A DNA stretch of 64,000 nt. Origin: Alkalihalophilus marmarensis DSM 21297 (GTDB taxonomy: Bacteria; Bacillota; Bacilli; Bacillales; Bacillaceae_D). Numbering within the stretch: position 1 is the first letter of the stretch; the number at the start of each line of letters is the position of its first letter. The stretch covers positions 1 through 64,000 of the forward strand of contig NZ_ATAE01000042.1 of NCBI RefSeq assembly GCF_000474275.2, given 5' to 3'. Under the pieces are notes generated by a model. It saw only the letters and a program-made list of their open reading frames with translations, did no database searches and was not told the origin of the DNA. Shown piece after piece: positions 1-9,307 of this stretch. Position numbers and translations under genes: made by a program.

Positions 1-2758
1 GATTTGTTACTAATGCTTGTTGTGTTGCTGTTAAGCCATCATATGCAGCACGCGCAGCAGCTACATCTGCCTCAAATGTAAGACTAGTGTTATTTAGGTT
101 ACCAATAGCATCAATTACTGGTTGTGCTGCTGCTTGATTAGCTGCATCAACTTGTGCTTGGTATGCAGTCTTATAAGCTGTCTCTAATCCAGTTTGAGTG
201 TAACCACTTCCTGGACGTTTGTTAAGTACTTCAGTAGCAACAGCTTGTTTCTGAGCAGCACTCAAGTCATCAAAATCAGGAGTTAAAGAACTGTCAGTAA
301 GAGCTGCAATAACTGCATTAACAGTTGTTGCTGAATTTACTCGCTCTAGAGTAGGAGCTTGAGCAGTAAATGAAACTGAAGCAGATTTAGTTGGAAGAAT
401 TCCACTAGCACCTGTAACGTTTACAGTTACTGTATCAGCATTGTCAGAAGTTACACGAACAACTGCTTTACCAGTTGAATCAGATGCAACCTTGTAAGTT
501 TTTGTATTTCCTAAATTTTGCTCAGGAGATAATGTAGCACCTAATGCATCTTTAACGATTGCATTACCAAATGTAGAAGTAACATCAAATGTTAATTGAT
601 AATTTGTTGTACTTGGACGATATGCAAAACCGTTTTGGTCTACAGATTGGTAAGTGAAGTACGCGTCAGTACCTGTAATTAATGATGATACTTCTTCCCC
701 ATCTACATCCTCTACAGTCAATAAAGCATTTCTAACTACTGCATCTTTAAAGTAAGTTACTTCTGCAACAGATTGAATATCAGCTTTATCAAGAGCTGGT
801 GTTGCTGTTGAGCCTGCAGTGTTTAAGAATACTGTTGGTTTAACAAAAGTAGTTGCCCCATGTCCCGCTACACGGAATGATGCTTGACCATTTTCCCCAA
901 CAGTAATTTCTTTTACTGTATTAGTTGTAACTGCTTCAAATGCATCCTTAGCAGTTGAGAAGTAAACCGTTCCGTTAATGTTATCTTCTTCGAAAGTTAC
1001 ATAAGCTTTAGTTCCTTTTGGAGCTAGCTTACCGTCTTTATCAGTTACAGTTACCGTGTACGTACGTCCACCTACTGAAGTAGCGTCAAATGCTTGACCA
1101 GTTGTACCTGTTAAGTATGAAGAAGCTGCAGAATTAGCAGAACCCTCTGCTACTACAGATACAGCTAATCTATCTACTTGAGAGAAGTTTACAGTTGGTG
1201 CTTGAGTTTGTAATGCTGTTGCTGAGTAGACAGGGTCAATTAAAGATGCTGGACGATATACTACAGGAGTAGCAGATAAATTTGATCCATATACAGTAAA
1301 TGAAGCCTCTCCGTTAGCATCTGTTGTCACTCTTGCAAAAACATCTGAACCAGTTGTTAACTCGTAAGGAGTAACAAAAGTATTAGTAGCATCATCTTGA
1401 ACGAAAACTCTAGTAACTTTATCAGGAGTTACATTGATGTTTTCTTTAATCGCAACATAATAACTTGTATTAGCTGCACCAGTTACTTTATAAGACTTTT
1501 TAGTATCATTAGCAAGGCTGTTACCTTCTGTAAGTTCAGAAACAACTAGTTGCTTCGCAGCAGCCCAATATACTACACCCGTTGAAGAAACTGTACGATT
1601 ACCAGTAGCGTACGTTGTTACTGTATCATTACCAGCCGTATAACGAGTATATGTGTAAGTAGCTACACCGTTCTCATCAGTTAACGCTTCACCTAGGATT
1701 TGTGGAGCTAAAGTAGTGTCTGAACCTCTATCAATATTAAAAGTAACAGGGATACCAGCTTTAGATTGGCCAGCTGGAACTGTAACTTGTGCTTGTACAG
1801 TTACTTCTTTACCAACAACACCTTGAAGAGATCTTTCTACAACATTAACAGCCGTAGGAACTACAGCAGAAATACCTTCGAATGTACCTACAGTTGCATT
1901 GTTAACAGTTACTGTGTACTCTTCTCCACCTGTTTGTGCAGAAGTTGTAAGTACTACAGTTTTGCTGTCAGTTTGCTTAACAACCGCGTTAGATACAGTT
2001 AGACCCTCGATAGCGAAATCAAGAGCTTTTACATCAGCAACAGCATCTTCGAATGTTACTTCAACAGTTGTGTTGTTAATCGCCTTTACATTAGCAACCG
2101 CTTCTTCATCACCTGGCTCTTCAGGATCTACACCAGCTTGAAGTAGAGCGTTGTAAACAAATACTGCAGCTTGTGCACGGTCAACTGTTCCTTGTGGAGA
2201 GAATGTGTTAGCTGTTGTTCCGTTAACTACGCCTACAGAGTAAAGAGTGTTAACGTAACCTTCGTACCAAGAACCTGCTACTACATCGTTGAATGGGATG
2301 CGTACAGAAGAATCTTGTTCGAAACCAAATGCTTCAACAACCATTTTTGCAACTGATGCACGATCAATTGAGTTAGTTGGGTTGAAGTTTCCTTTTTGGT
2401 CTCCGTCTACGATACCTGCATTGAATAGAGCTTCAACTGCTGCACCATAGTAAGAGTTAGGGTTAACATCCGGGAATACACGCTTAGGGTTGTCGCTTAA
2501 CTCAAGGTCAAGAGCACCAGCTAAGATTACTGAGAATTGAGCACGGTCAACGTTTGTAAGTGGAGCATAAATGCCGCCTGGAAGACCTTTGATTACGTCT
2601 TGACTAGTAAGGTAGTTAACTGCTTCCTCGTAGTAAGAACCTGGTACTACATCCGGGAATGATGATGCTGCACCTGCTGGAGCTGCTACTGTAGCAACTG
2701 CTGCAACAGCAACAGATGTTGCTAAAAATTTGCGGTAAGACTTAGGTTGATAAGCCAT
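1..2758 (-). CDS. S-layer protein with three N-terminal SLH domains, 3' end outside the window
   Basis: Surface array protein held to secondary cell-wall polymer by SLH domains. The translation starts MAYQPKSYRKF, followed by an Ala/Val-rich signal peptide ending near APAGA. Three SLH repeats follow at about residues 32-75, 85-135 and 148-195, with FPDV/FNDV openings and YSVGVVNG-type ends. The rest is Thr/Val/Asn-rich with bacterial Ig-like stretches, and the visible C-terminal part is Ala-rich and helical. More than 919 residues are visible and the frame is still open at base 1. The ATG at 2756-2758 has an AAGGAGG site about 10 bases upstream. A strong sigma-A promoter and a leader of roughly 200 nt precede it, typical of highly expressed S-layer genes. 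The family assignment is firm; the exact protein is unknown. Confidence 0.93.
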   Translation of the reverse strand, partial: MAYQPKSYRKFLATSVAVAAVATVAAPAGAASSFPDVVPGSYYEEAVNYLTSQDVIKGLPGGIYAPLTNVDRAQFSVILAGALDLELSDNPKRVFPDVNPNSYYGAAVEALFNAGIVDGDQKGNFNPTNSIDRASVAKMVVEAFGFEQDSSVRIPFNDVVAGSWYEGYVNTLYSVGVVNGTTANTFSPQGTVDRAQAAVFVYNALLQAGVDPEEPGDEEAVANVKAINNTTVEVTFEDAVADVKALDFAIEGLTVSNAVVKQTDSKTVVLTTSAQTGGEEYTVTVNNATVGTFEGISAVVPTAVNVVERSLQGVVGKEVTVQAQVTVPAGQSKAGIPVTFNIDRGSDTTLAPQILGEALTDENGVATYTYTRYTAGNDTVTTYATGNRTVSSTGVVYWAAAKQLVVSELTEGNSLANDTKKSYKVTGAANTSYYVAIKENINVTPDKVTRVFVQDDATNTFVTPYELTTGSDVFARVTTDANGEASFTVYGSNLSATPVVYRPASLIDPVYSATALQTQAPTVNFSQVDRLAVSVVAEGSANSAASSYLTGTTGQAFDATSVGGRTYTVTVTDKDGKLAPKGTKAYVTFEEDNINGTVYFSTAKDAFEAVTTNTVKEITVGENGQASFRVAGHGATTFVKPTVFLNTAGSTATPALDKADIQSVAEVTYFKDAVVRNALLTVEDVDGEEVSSLITGTDAYFTYQSVDQNGFAYRPSTTNYQLTFDVTSTFGNAIVKDALGATLSPEQNLGNTKTYKVASDSTGKAVVRVTSDNADTVTVNVTGASGILPTKSASVSFTAQAPTLERVNSATTVNAVIAALTDSSLTPDFDDLSAAQKQAVATEVLNKRPGSGYTQTGLETAYKTAYQAQVDAANQAAAQPVIDAIGNLNNTSLTFEADVAAARAAYDGLTATQQALVTN

Positions 2759-3412
2759 GTGGGTAAATCCTCCTTTTTAATTGTGTACATAATATGTACG
2801 TATTCTACTACTCTACTTCGAGACCAGACTTTACGATCATCGTCTTCAAACCCCATCAGATATTAAACTAAGAAAAAAGACCTCTCACACTGAGTTTAAA
2901 GACAGACATCGGTAACAAAATCCCTAAAGTCGTAGTATGTACCTATGAAATATGACTTGCAAGATTAGTATAATTACCATTTTTGACAATGTCAACCACT
3001 TTTATATCGCAAGTTAAACTTTTCTAAGAGCGACGATTTGCAGTTACTAAAGGTTACTAATCTACTATCATTCTACACTTTATACCAAAAATTACAACGT
3101 TTTTTTACTAAAATATTGATTTTTGGTGATTAATTAGACCTATCCGACACTTATGTCGGTTCATTTTACCTATTACTTTCTTATATAAACAAATAGTCCT
3201 AAAATGTGTAACTGTCATTTTCGTCTGTTCTTTCTTTATTTATGAAATATTCCACATTACAACAGATATCATCAATTTGTTACCTTCTTGTAACATTAGT
3301 TTGGGGTCTTTTGTGGTAGACTGAATCTCGTACTTACCCAATCACTAGAGAATTAAACATAATTTTCATAGATTGAGAGAAAAGTAACTACATAGAAATT
3401 AGGAGTGTTCGT
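2759..3412. other. 654-bp divergent intergenic region between the S-layer gene and the NlpC/P60-SLH gene
   Basis: AT-rich and without a convincing ORF. It holds the S-layer ribosome binding site (about 2769-2775), the long leader and the promoter at 2967-2995. A small hairpin CCGACA-CTTA-TGTCGG lies at 3144-3159 with no T-run, so it is not an obvious terminator. The rightward gene must also start here; I could not fix its promoter. Its ribosome binding site AGGAGTG lies just before 3413. Confidence 0.6.
2967..2995 (-). promoter_or_regulatory. Strong sigma-A promoter for the S-layer gene
   Basis: On the minus strand a perfect -35 TTGACA (2995-2990) is followed after 17 bases by TATACT (2972-2967). 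Transcription would begin near 2960, giving a leader of about 200 nt. The -35 lies in a 13-base inverted repeat, TTGACAATGTCAA (2983-2995), which could be an operator or chance. Confidence 0.75.
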
Positions 3413-4414
3413 ATGATTAGGAAGATCGTGCCGTTTCTAGCGGTTCTACTTGTAATGTCGACATTGTTTAATGTTGCACCAGCCGAAGCTAGCACTAAGC
3501 AAGATCAACTCGTCACTGAAGCCAAGAAGCATATAGGAGTACCATATAGATGGGGCGGAACGACAACTAGCGGATTTGATTGTTCAGGTTACATGCAATA
3601 TGTATTTAACCAAATTGGAATAAACCTTCCGCGAACAACAAGTCAGATGTATAACACAGGTACTTCTGTTTCAAAATCAAACTTACAAGTTGGAGACTTA
3701 GTCTTCTTTAATACATCAGGTTCTGGCGTATCTCACGCAGGAATTTTTATTGGAAATAACCAGTTTATTCATTCAGCATCATCTAGAGGTGTATCAATTT
3801 CTTCTATTAATGACCCTCACTATTGGGGTTCACGTTACATCGGAGCTAAGCGTGTGATGACTAACACACCAGTTCGCTCATTAGGTTCTGGAGAGTTTTA
3901 TGATGTTGCAACAAACCACTGGGCATTCAGCGAAATTCGTCAATTAAGCAATAACGGAATTATCGGAGGCGTTGGCAACAGCAACTTCGCTCCAACAGAT
4001 CAATTAACACGTGCTCAAATCGCTGCATTAGTGGTTCGTGCGACAAACACACCGCTAACAACAACAGCTAATGGATTTAATGATGTATCTCAATCTCACT
4101 GGGCAGCAGCTGATATTTCAGCAGCTGATCGCGCTGGGTTCTTCGATCACATTCAAGGAGACAGCTTCAACCCAAATGCAAACGTATCACGTGCAGAGAT
4201 CGCGGTTATTTTCTCTAAAGCATTTGATCTTCAAGCAAATGGTTCAAGCGCAAGCGCGTTCTCTGATATTAATTCTTCTAACTGGGCTTACAATGAAATT
4301 AATGCTCTTCACTCAAATGGACTTGTACAAGGGTTCACTGATGGTACATATCGTCCATCAAGCTCGATCTCTCGTGCAGAATTCGCGAAGATTTTACACG
4401 GAGCATTATACTAA
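3413..4414 (+). CDS. Secreted NlpC/P60 endopeptidase with three SLH domains
   Basis: Peptidoglycan DL-endopeptidase, probably cutting stem peptides and held to the wall by SLH domains. Signal peptide about residues 1-26 (ends APAEA), then an NlpC/P60 domain about 30-148. The catalytic Cys is in FDCSGY (about residue 57), with His in SHAG (about 108) and a further conserved His in FIHSASS (about 120). Three SLH repeats fill about 160-333, the first beginning FYDVATNHWAF. ATG with AGGAGTG upstream. It ends at a strong hairpin shared with the convergent subtilase gene. It is the first of several wall hydrolases here that share the SLH anchor. Family assignment is firm. Confidence 0.93.
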   Translation: MIRKIVPFLAVLLVMSTLFNVAPAEASTKQDQLVTEAKKHIGVPYRWGGTTTSGFDCSGYMQYVFNQIGINLPRTTSQMYNTGTSVSKSNLQVGDLVFFNTSGSGVSHAGIFIGNNQFIHSASSRGVSISSINDPHYWGSRYIGAKRVMTNTPVRSLGSGEFYDVATNHWAFSEIRQLSNNGIIGGVGNSNFAPTDQLTRAQIAALVVRATNTPLTTTANGFNDVSQSHWAAADISAADRAGFFDHIQGDSFNPNANVSRAEIAVIFSKAFDLQANGSSASAFSDINSSNWAYNEINALHSNGLVQGFTDGTYRPSSSISRAEFAKILHGALY

Positions 4415-4421
4415 GCATAAG

Positions 4422-4456
4422 AAAAGGCGTTCTCTCAAATGGAGAGAACGCCTTTT
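4422..4456. terminator. Bidirectional terminator between the NlpC/P60-SLH and subtilase genes
   Basis: A perfect 14-bp stem, AAAAGGCGTTCTCT (4422-4435) paired with 4443-4456. It has A-rich and T-rich flanks, so it serves both converging genes. Confidence 0.9.
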
Positions 4457-4487
4457 TTGTATTCATTTCGTTTATATATATATTTCG

Positions 4488-6467
4488 CTACAGTGACTCT
4501 TCAGCCTCAATGGCTCTAGACAAGAAGGATATAAATTCAGCTCTTGTGATTTGAGCGTTTGGTCTGAAGGTGCCGTCTGTGTAACCTGTTGCAACTTCTG
4601 ATGCTCCTAGTCTAATAATAGAGGCATAAGCAAATGTAGACGGATTAACATCTTTAAAGGTAACCGTTTTAATTGGCTTTAATGTGAACCCTCTTGATAG
4701 AATCGCCGCTACCTCTCCTCGAGGAATCGCGACATGCGGCCTAAAGGTGCCGTCTCCGTAGCCTGAGAAAATACGTTCATTAATCAGTACTTGAATATAG
4801 CCTGCCTGAAAGCTTTGCGGACGGACATCGACAAAGTCTGCTTGATATGGCAGTTCTTCTAATTGAAGAGCTTTAGCTAGTAGAACCGCAGCCTCACCTC
4901 TAGTAATGACTTGATTCGGGCGAGCTGTTCCATCTGGATACCCTTCTAAGATCCCTCTTCCTCTTAAATTATAAAGTGCGCCTGCAAACCATTCGTTTCC
5001 GTTTACATCAGAGAAGGTGGGTATTGTAGATGGGTCTTGATCCTGGGTCACTTTAATCGTTATTGGTGATGATAGAAACGATTCCTGTCCGTTTCTTGCA
5101 ATGGTTTTTACCGTATACGTATACGTCCCTGGCTTTCTTTCTAACGTATATGGAAGGTCTGCTGCACCAATCAGGGCGGCTTCGTGTCCATTTTGATAAA
5201 TTTTATATTGATAAGGAGGCTCACCGCTTTGCGGGGCATCCATGTTCAGCTCTACTCTGCATACATCCCCATCCCATTCAAGGATACGAGCGGAAAGATT
5301 GGTTGGCGGCAGAGGTCTTGGTACCGTTATTTTTAAAGAAGATGGGATGTGGATTCTTCCAAATCCATAGAAGGAATCTCTCCCTGTCTGTCCAAGATCT
5401 ACTGTTTGCTGACGCAGTAGATTTCGAAGCTGTACAGCTGTCCGGTCAGGATATACTTGTTTTAATAAGGCAAGATGACCTGCGACATGAGGCGCTGCCA
5501 TTGAGGTGCCGCTCTCTAATGTATATCCCTGATTGCGGGAAGTGCTTCGGATTCCCAGTCCTGGGGCTGCTACTTCTACGGTTGGTCCTGATGCAGAATA
5601 GCCGCCGACAAATCTAGCCCTTCTATCCTGTTGATCAACAGCACTGACCGCAATAACGCTGGAAAACGCAGCCGGATAATCAACGGTATTGGTCGTCCCT
5701 TCTTGAGTGCCCCTATTTCCAGCAGCGGCCACAAACAACACTCCTTGATCGTAGGCCTGATCAATTTTATTTTGCAAGGTTACGGAGGGATTTTTGCCCC
5801 CTAGACTTAAGTTAATAATATCTACGTCTTCTTTTAAGGCCCAGTCAATTGCTTTTATCACATATGCTGTCGTTCCATCACCGTTTTGGTCAAGCACCTT
5901 AGCCGCATATAACTGGGCTTTAGGTGCAACACCAGTGACTCCGAACTGGTTAGGTCTAGCAGCGATGATCCCAGCAACATGCGTTCCGTGTCCGTTATCA
6001 TCATTAAAAGATGCTGTATAAGGGACAAATGATGCCCCCTTTGTCACTTGAAGGTCTGGGTGGCTCGTTGAAATTCCTGTATCCATTACAGCAATCTTTA
6101 CTCCTTCACCCGTTACACCATTCCCCCATGCAGTTGGAGCTCCGATCTTTCTAACTCCCCAGTCAATAGTTGAGTCCGGAACGTTCGCTGTCTGAACGTT
6201 AATCGGCGCATCTTCTTCTATATACTTTACGGATTCATGAGCTTCTAGATCAGCTGCTTCCTCTTCTGTCAGCTTAGCCGCAACGGCGGGGATGCTTTCT
6301 AGTGTGAGGTAAATATGCTCTTCTATTTCATGGATCACGTCTTCACTTAATTCATTTGAAAATACAATAATATAATTCTCTCTATCATCTAGGGATTCTG
6401 CCTGTACCGAAGAAAATGTCAGGAGGCTGATCACGATAATGAGGAATAAGGCGATGCGACTTTTCAT
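4488..6467 (-). CDS. Secreted S8 subtilisin-like protease with C-terminal SLH domains
   Basis: Extracellular serine protease anchored to the wall, 659 residues. Signal peptide about 1-24, I9-type inhibitory propeptide about 28-92 (NYIIVFSNEL to KYIEEDAPIN), then the S8 domain. The catalytic triad is Asp129 in VMDTGIS, His160 in NGHGTHVAG and Ser322 in GTSMAAPHVAG. A fibronectin-III-like segment follows (about 380-475), then three SLH repeats (about 485-655). The chosen ATG (6465-6467) has a GGGGTGG site six bases upstream and starts a proper signal peptide (MKSRIALFLI). An upstream in-frame ATG would add 20 residues with no ribosome binding site. It could process surface proteins or feed the cell on protein. 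Confidence 0.92.
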   Translation of the reverse strand: MKSRIALFLIIVISLLTFSSVQAESLDDRENYIIVFSNELSEDVIHEIEEHIYLTLESIPAVAAKLTEEEAADLEAHESVKYIEEDAPINVQTANVPDSTIDWGVRKIGAPTAWGNGVTGEGVKIAVMDTGISTSHPDLQVTKGASFVPYTASFNDDNGHGTHVAGIIAARPNQFGVTGVAPKAQLYAAKVLDQNGDGTTAYVIKAIDWALKEDVDIINLSLGGKNPSVTLQNKIDQAYDQGVLFVAAAGNRGTQEGTTNTVDYPAAFSSVIAVSAVDQQDRRARFVGGYSASGPTVEVAAPGLGIRSTSRNQGYTLESGTSMAAPHVAGHLALLKQVYPDRTAVQLRNLLRQQTVDLGQTGRDSFYGFGRIHIPSSLKITVPRPLPPTNLSARILEWDGDVCRVELNMDAPQSGEPPYQYKIYQNGHEAALIGAADLPYTLERKPGTYTYTVKTIARNGQESFLSSPITIKVTQDQDPSTIPTFSDVNGNEWFAGALYNLRGRGILEGYPDGTARPNQVITRGEAAVLLAKALQLEELPYQADFVDVRPQSFQAGYIQVLINERIFSGYGDGTFRPHVAIPRGEVAAILSRGFTLKPIKTVTFKDVNPSTFAYASIIRLGASEVATGYTDGTFRPNAQITRAEFISFLSRAIEAEESL

Positions 6468-6550
6468 ATACCCACCCCGTTCTGCTGTTGTTCTCTCTAT
6501 TATCCTTATATTTCTAGTAATATACAACTATATCTCTATAAAATTTTTAT

Positions 6551-6591
6551 AAAAAAAGAATAGAAGAGAGCAGTTATTCCTACCCTCTTCT
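6551..6591 (-). terminator. Probable terminator after the polysaccharide deacetylase gene
   Basis: On the minus strand, AGAAGAG pairs with CTCTTCT across a long loop (6585-6591 with 6562-6568). A run of seven T follows after four bases. The stem is only 7 bp. Confidence 0.45.
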
Positions 6592-6594
6592 TTG

Positions 6595-7395
6595 TTACGG
6601 TAAACTTTTGATCGCCGCTAACAGCTCTTCACCGTTATATTCCCCGCTCGCATTCAGGCGGTTGATCTTATGGGGATGTTGATAAGAGTATGTGAGGCCA
6701 GGTTTTACTGTATACATTAACTCATAACCGATCTCTGCGGCATACTCAATGACTTCATCGTTATAGATACCGAATGGAAAGGCAAACGAGTAAAAATCAT
6801 TGTTCATCTCTTGTTCAAGCAGCCTTCTTGCTTCTAAGAGGTCATCGTAAATTCTTGTTTTATACATATCCCTCGTTTCCTCCGCAGCTACTGTCACAAG
6901 AAAAGGGCCGACGTTGTCGATTTCCCCGTGGCCATTATGAGTATGAGCCTGTATATCAATCCAGCCTGATGCCTTCATCTCACGCGCCTGATCCCAAGAG
7001 AAGTGTTCATTCCAGCCAGGCGTCTCCCCGCGGTAGCTGGTAATCACATAGATGGTAGCGTACATTTCAAGCTCCTTTAATATAGGAAAGGCATATTCGT
7101 AATTACTCAAATATCCATCATCTATGGTGATTACAAGAGGCCTCGTTGGAAGCTCTTTTCCGTTATATAGATGGTCGTATAAATCTCTTTCAGGAACCGA
7201 GGTATATCCGGCTTCTTTTAAGGTTAGCAATTGTTCACGAAAGGTGTCAGGGTGAATCGTTGCTGATGAGGCCTTCGCTGGATCCTCATCGAAATGATGA
7301 TACATGAGGACAGTGACGGGATTTTTATTTAGCCCATAGCTGGAAGCTGGAATCAGCAAAACTAGAAGAGTAAGTACAGCTAGACGTACGTTCAT
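6595..7395 (-). CDS. Exported polysaccharide deacetylase (carbohydrate esterase family 4)
   Basis: Predicted metal-dependent N-deacetylase acting on wall or extracellular polysaccharide. Signal peptide about 1-21 (LLVLLIPASSYG). The NodB fold shows VTVLMYHHF near residue 28, the TIDDGY metal/catalytic motif (about 90-95) and a HTHNGH metal-binding motif (about 150-155); SFAFPFG comes later. It resembles the IcaB/PgaB-like branch and short Bacillus deacetylases. Length 266 is normal. ATG with a GGGAG site upstream. It follows two lipoprotein genes on the same strand with a gap of about 100 bp. The substrate is unknown. Confidence 0.85.
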   Translation of the reverse strand: MNVRLAVLTLLVLLIPASSYGLNKNPVTVLMYHHFDEDPAKASSATIHPDTFREQLLTLKEAGYTSVPERDLYDHLYNGKELPTRPLVITIDDGYLSNYEYAFPILKELEMYATIYVITSYRGETPGWNEHFSWDQAREMKASGWIDIQAHTHNGHGEIDNVGPFLVTVAAEETRDMYKTRIYDDLLEARRLLEQEMNNDFYSFAFPFGIYNDEVIEYAAEIGYELMYTVKPGLTYSYQHPHKINRLNASGEYNGEELLAAIKSLP

Positions 7396-7492
7396 TGTCG
7401 GTTCTCCCTTGTAATCATATAGTCCTAGTATATCTCTAGCTGGAACTATTTAGTATTTAATTTTTTGATAATATTGAGTGCGCCTGTGTATG

Positions 7493-8311
7493 CTATTCTA
7501 ATTCCTCTAAGTAATGAAGCAGTCCTTCTACGCTGTCTGTCACATATACCGGACCTTGATGACCAAATACAATGATTTGAGGGAGAGTTTCTAGACCAAG
7601 TGCAGACTTGAGGTCTCTCCTTGGCGGTGCACCTGGTTCTTGTGCAATACCATGAAAACCAGAGGCTGTTGGATGCCTTAATATGATGTCCAATTCATCC
7701 CAGCTGGGGTCAATCACGTGGCCGCTTCCTTCGATATACATCATTGTCACATGATACTCTCCCTCGTTTTCCGTGTAATAGTCTTCTACTATTTCTTTCG
7801 CTGTCACCGCATGGACGATGACCTGGTCAAGGGAAACGTTATTATTCGTATAATCGTATTGGCTTAAGTCGTAGTCCAAGTAGAAGTGATCATCAGGTAA
7901 TAATTCATCCTCATTTATTTCATTGCCAACCTTATCAAGCAGCCTCACTTGATTTTTGGGGATCACCATGTTTAATGGTACTGCTTCAAAATGAATCTTT
8001 TCATGCGGCGTTTGGGACTGATAATAATGCCAAAGCGTTTCTGTAGCATCTACATAGTAGTTTTCTTCATCTAAATACTCCAAATATGCGACAACGGGGT
8101 GCTCCATTTCAAATGCTGCCGCAATGTCCTCTGGTACTTTGCGGGATGGATATTCGTATATCGCTTCATCCATTTGTTCAACCCCCGCCTCCATTTCATC
8201 GACTAAGCCTTGTTCAGGGGAAGTGGTTGTATCACTGCATCCCGCAACCACCAACAATACTCCAACTACGATCATCCCTCTGTTCATTATCATGCTAAGC
8301 CATTTCCCCAT
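7493..8311 (-). CDS. Lipoprotein of unknown function, intact copy of a tandem pair
   Basis: Not recognised. 272 residues with a signal peptide ending in a lipobox VVAGC (Cys about residue 25), then an acidic soluble region rich in Asp, Glu and Tyr. The last 30 residues (LPQIIVFGHQGPVYVTDSVE) look like the end of a thioredoxin-like fold, with a possible cis-Pro in LPQ. No CXXC motif is present, so redox activity is not implied. AGAGGA lies eight bases before the ATG. The start is one base from the stop of the upstream paralogue (8313-9130), so the two are a coupled tandem duplication. The stretch DPSWDELDIILRHP has a near copy in the paralogue. Confidence 0.75.
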   Translation of the reverse strand: MGKWLSMIMNRGMIVVGVLLVVAGCSDTTTSPEQGLVDEMEAGVEQMDEAIYEYPSRKVPEDIAAAFEMEHPVVAYLEYLDEENYYVDATETLWHYYQSQTPHEKIHFEAVPLNMVIPKNQVRLLDKVGNEINEDELLPDDHFYLDYDLSQYDYTNNNVSLDQVIVHAVTAKEIVEDYYTENEGEYHVTMMYIEGSGHVIDPSWDELDIILRHPTASGFHGIAQEPGAPPRRDLKSALGLETLPQIIVFGHQGPVYVTDSVEGLLHYLEELE

Positions 8312-8312
8312 T

Positions 8313-9130
8313 TTACAATTCCTCTAGAAATAGAAGCATCTCTTCTACACTGTCTGTATGATAGACAATGCCTTGGTGATCAAATACAACTAATTGCGGC
8401 AATGATTCTGATTCCAGCCCAAGAGCAAATTGAAGGTCTCTTCTAGACGGGGCATTTGGTTCTTGAGAGATGTTATTATAACCTTGGACCTTCGGATGGC
8501 CCAGAATCAAGTCTAATTCTTCCCAGCTCGGATCGATCACTTGACCGTCTGCTCCGTTATTAAGCGTAGAGACTCTATAGCGCCCTTCTTCACTTGCATA
8601 ATAGTTTTCAGCGATATCCTCTGCCGTAACAGGATGTACAACCATCACATCAATCTCCATTTCTTCATTTAACGAATCATAACGGCTCAGATCATAATCT
8701 AGGTAAAGCTGATCACTAGGCAAGAGTTCATCTTCTTTTACATCCGCACCATCTCGATTGATCAATGTTAAATTCTCCTTAGAGATCACACCGCCCGAGG
8801 CCATATCCACAAAGTCTAATTCTGTATGAGGATTTAATGATTGCTGGTGATGCCTTAGTGCTTCTGTTATATCGATATAGATATTTTCATCATCTACGTG
8901 ATGAAAGTAGACAACAATTGGATGATCCATTTCAAATGTAGCTGATATGTCCTTAGGTACTTGAGGTGCTGGATATTCATAGGTTGCTATTCATAGGTTG
9001 CTGCATCTACTTCCTCTACCTCACCTTCCCTATTATGGTCTTCCTCTGGCGCGCTGACTGTATTTACATCGGCTCCACAACCGGATACTAGTAAAATAGC
9101 CGCAAATATAGGTATACCTTTATTTAACAT
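8313..9130 (-). pseudogene. Lipoprotein paralogue disrupted by a 14-bp tandem duplication
   Basis: Paralogue of the gene at 7493-8311. Translation begins at ATG 9128-9130 behind AAGGGAG and gives a lipoprotein signal peptide with lipobox VSGC. It reads to ...DAATYE and then meets TAG at 8987-8989. The stop is caused by a duplicated 14-mer (8974-9001). With one unit removed the frame continues YEYPAPQVPKDISATFEMDH into the downstream ORF, matching YEYPSRKVPEDIAAAFEMEH in the intact copy. The restored protein would be about 267 residues, close to the paralogue's 272. The downstream ORF alone would lack a signal peptide. It may be a recent pseudogene or a slipped-strand off state. Confidence 0.85.
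8974..9001. repeat. Perfect 14-bp tandem duplication causing a frameshift
   Basis: TATTCATAGGTTGC occurs twice in direct succession (8974-8987 and 8988-9001). Because 14 is not a multiple of three it shifts the frame of the minus-strand lipoprotein gene. Loss of one copy restores it. Confidence 0.95.
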
Positions 9131-9261
9131 AAATGTCATCTCCCTTTACTTTATCAGACGTTACGGAGGTGGTTTAGGTTTCATTTATATGGGTATAAGG
9201 ATTCGCTGGCTCATTGTAATATAGCTCGAATCTGCTAACTGGGGGCTTTTTAATAGGATAT

Positions 9262-9295
9262 AAAAAAAGACTGCCAAACCGAAGTCTGGCAGTCT
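9262..9295 (-). terminator. Terminator of the SLH amidase gene
   Basis: Nine-bp stem AGACTGCCA (9268-9276) with TGGCAGTCT (9287-9295), followed on the minus strand by seven T. Confidence 0.9.
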
Positions 9296-9307
9296 ACAAT
9301 CTACTAT

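Noticed and set aside
1766-2356. Plus-strand ORFs inside the S-layer gene
   Set aside because: Antisense shadows of a long, well-supported minus-strand gene; no ribosome binding sites.
2983-3008. Plus-strand promoter in the S-layer upstream region
   Set aside because: TTGACA is present on the plus strand too, but the nearest -10-like hexamer is only 14 bases away; the minus-strand pair is far better.
5063-5617. 184-residue plus-strand ORF inside the subtilase gene
   Set aside because: Antisense to the catalytic domain coding region; a shadow frame.
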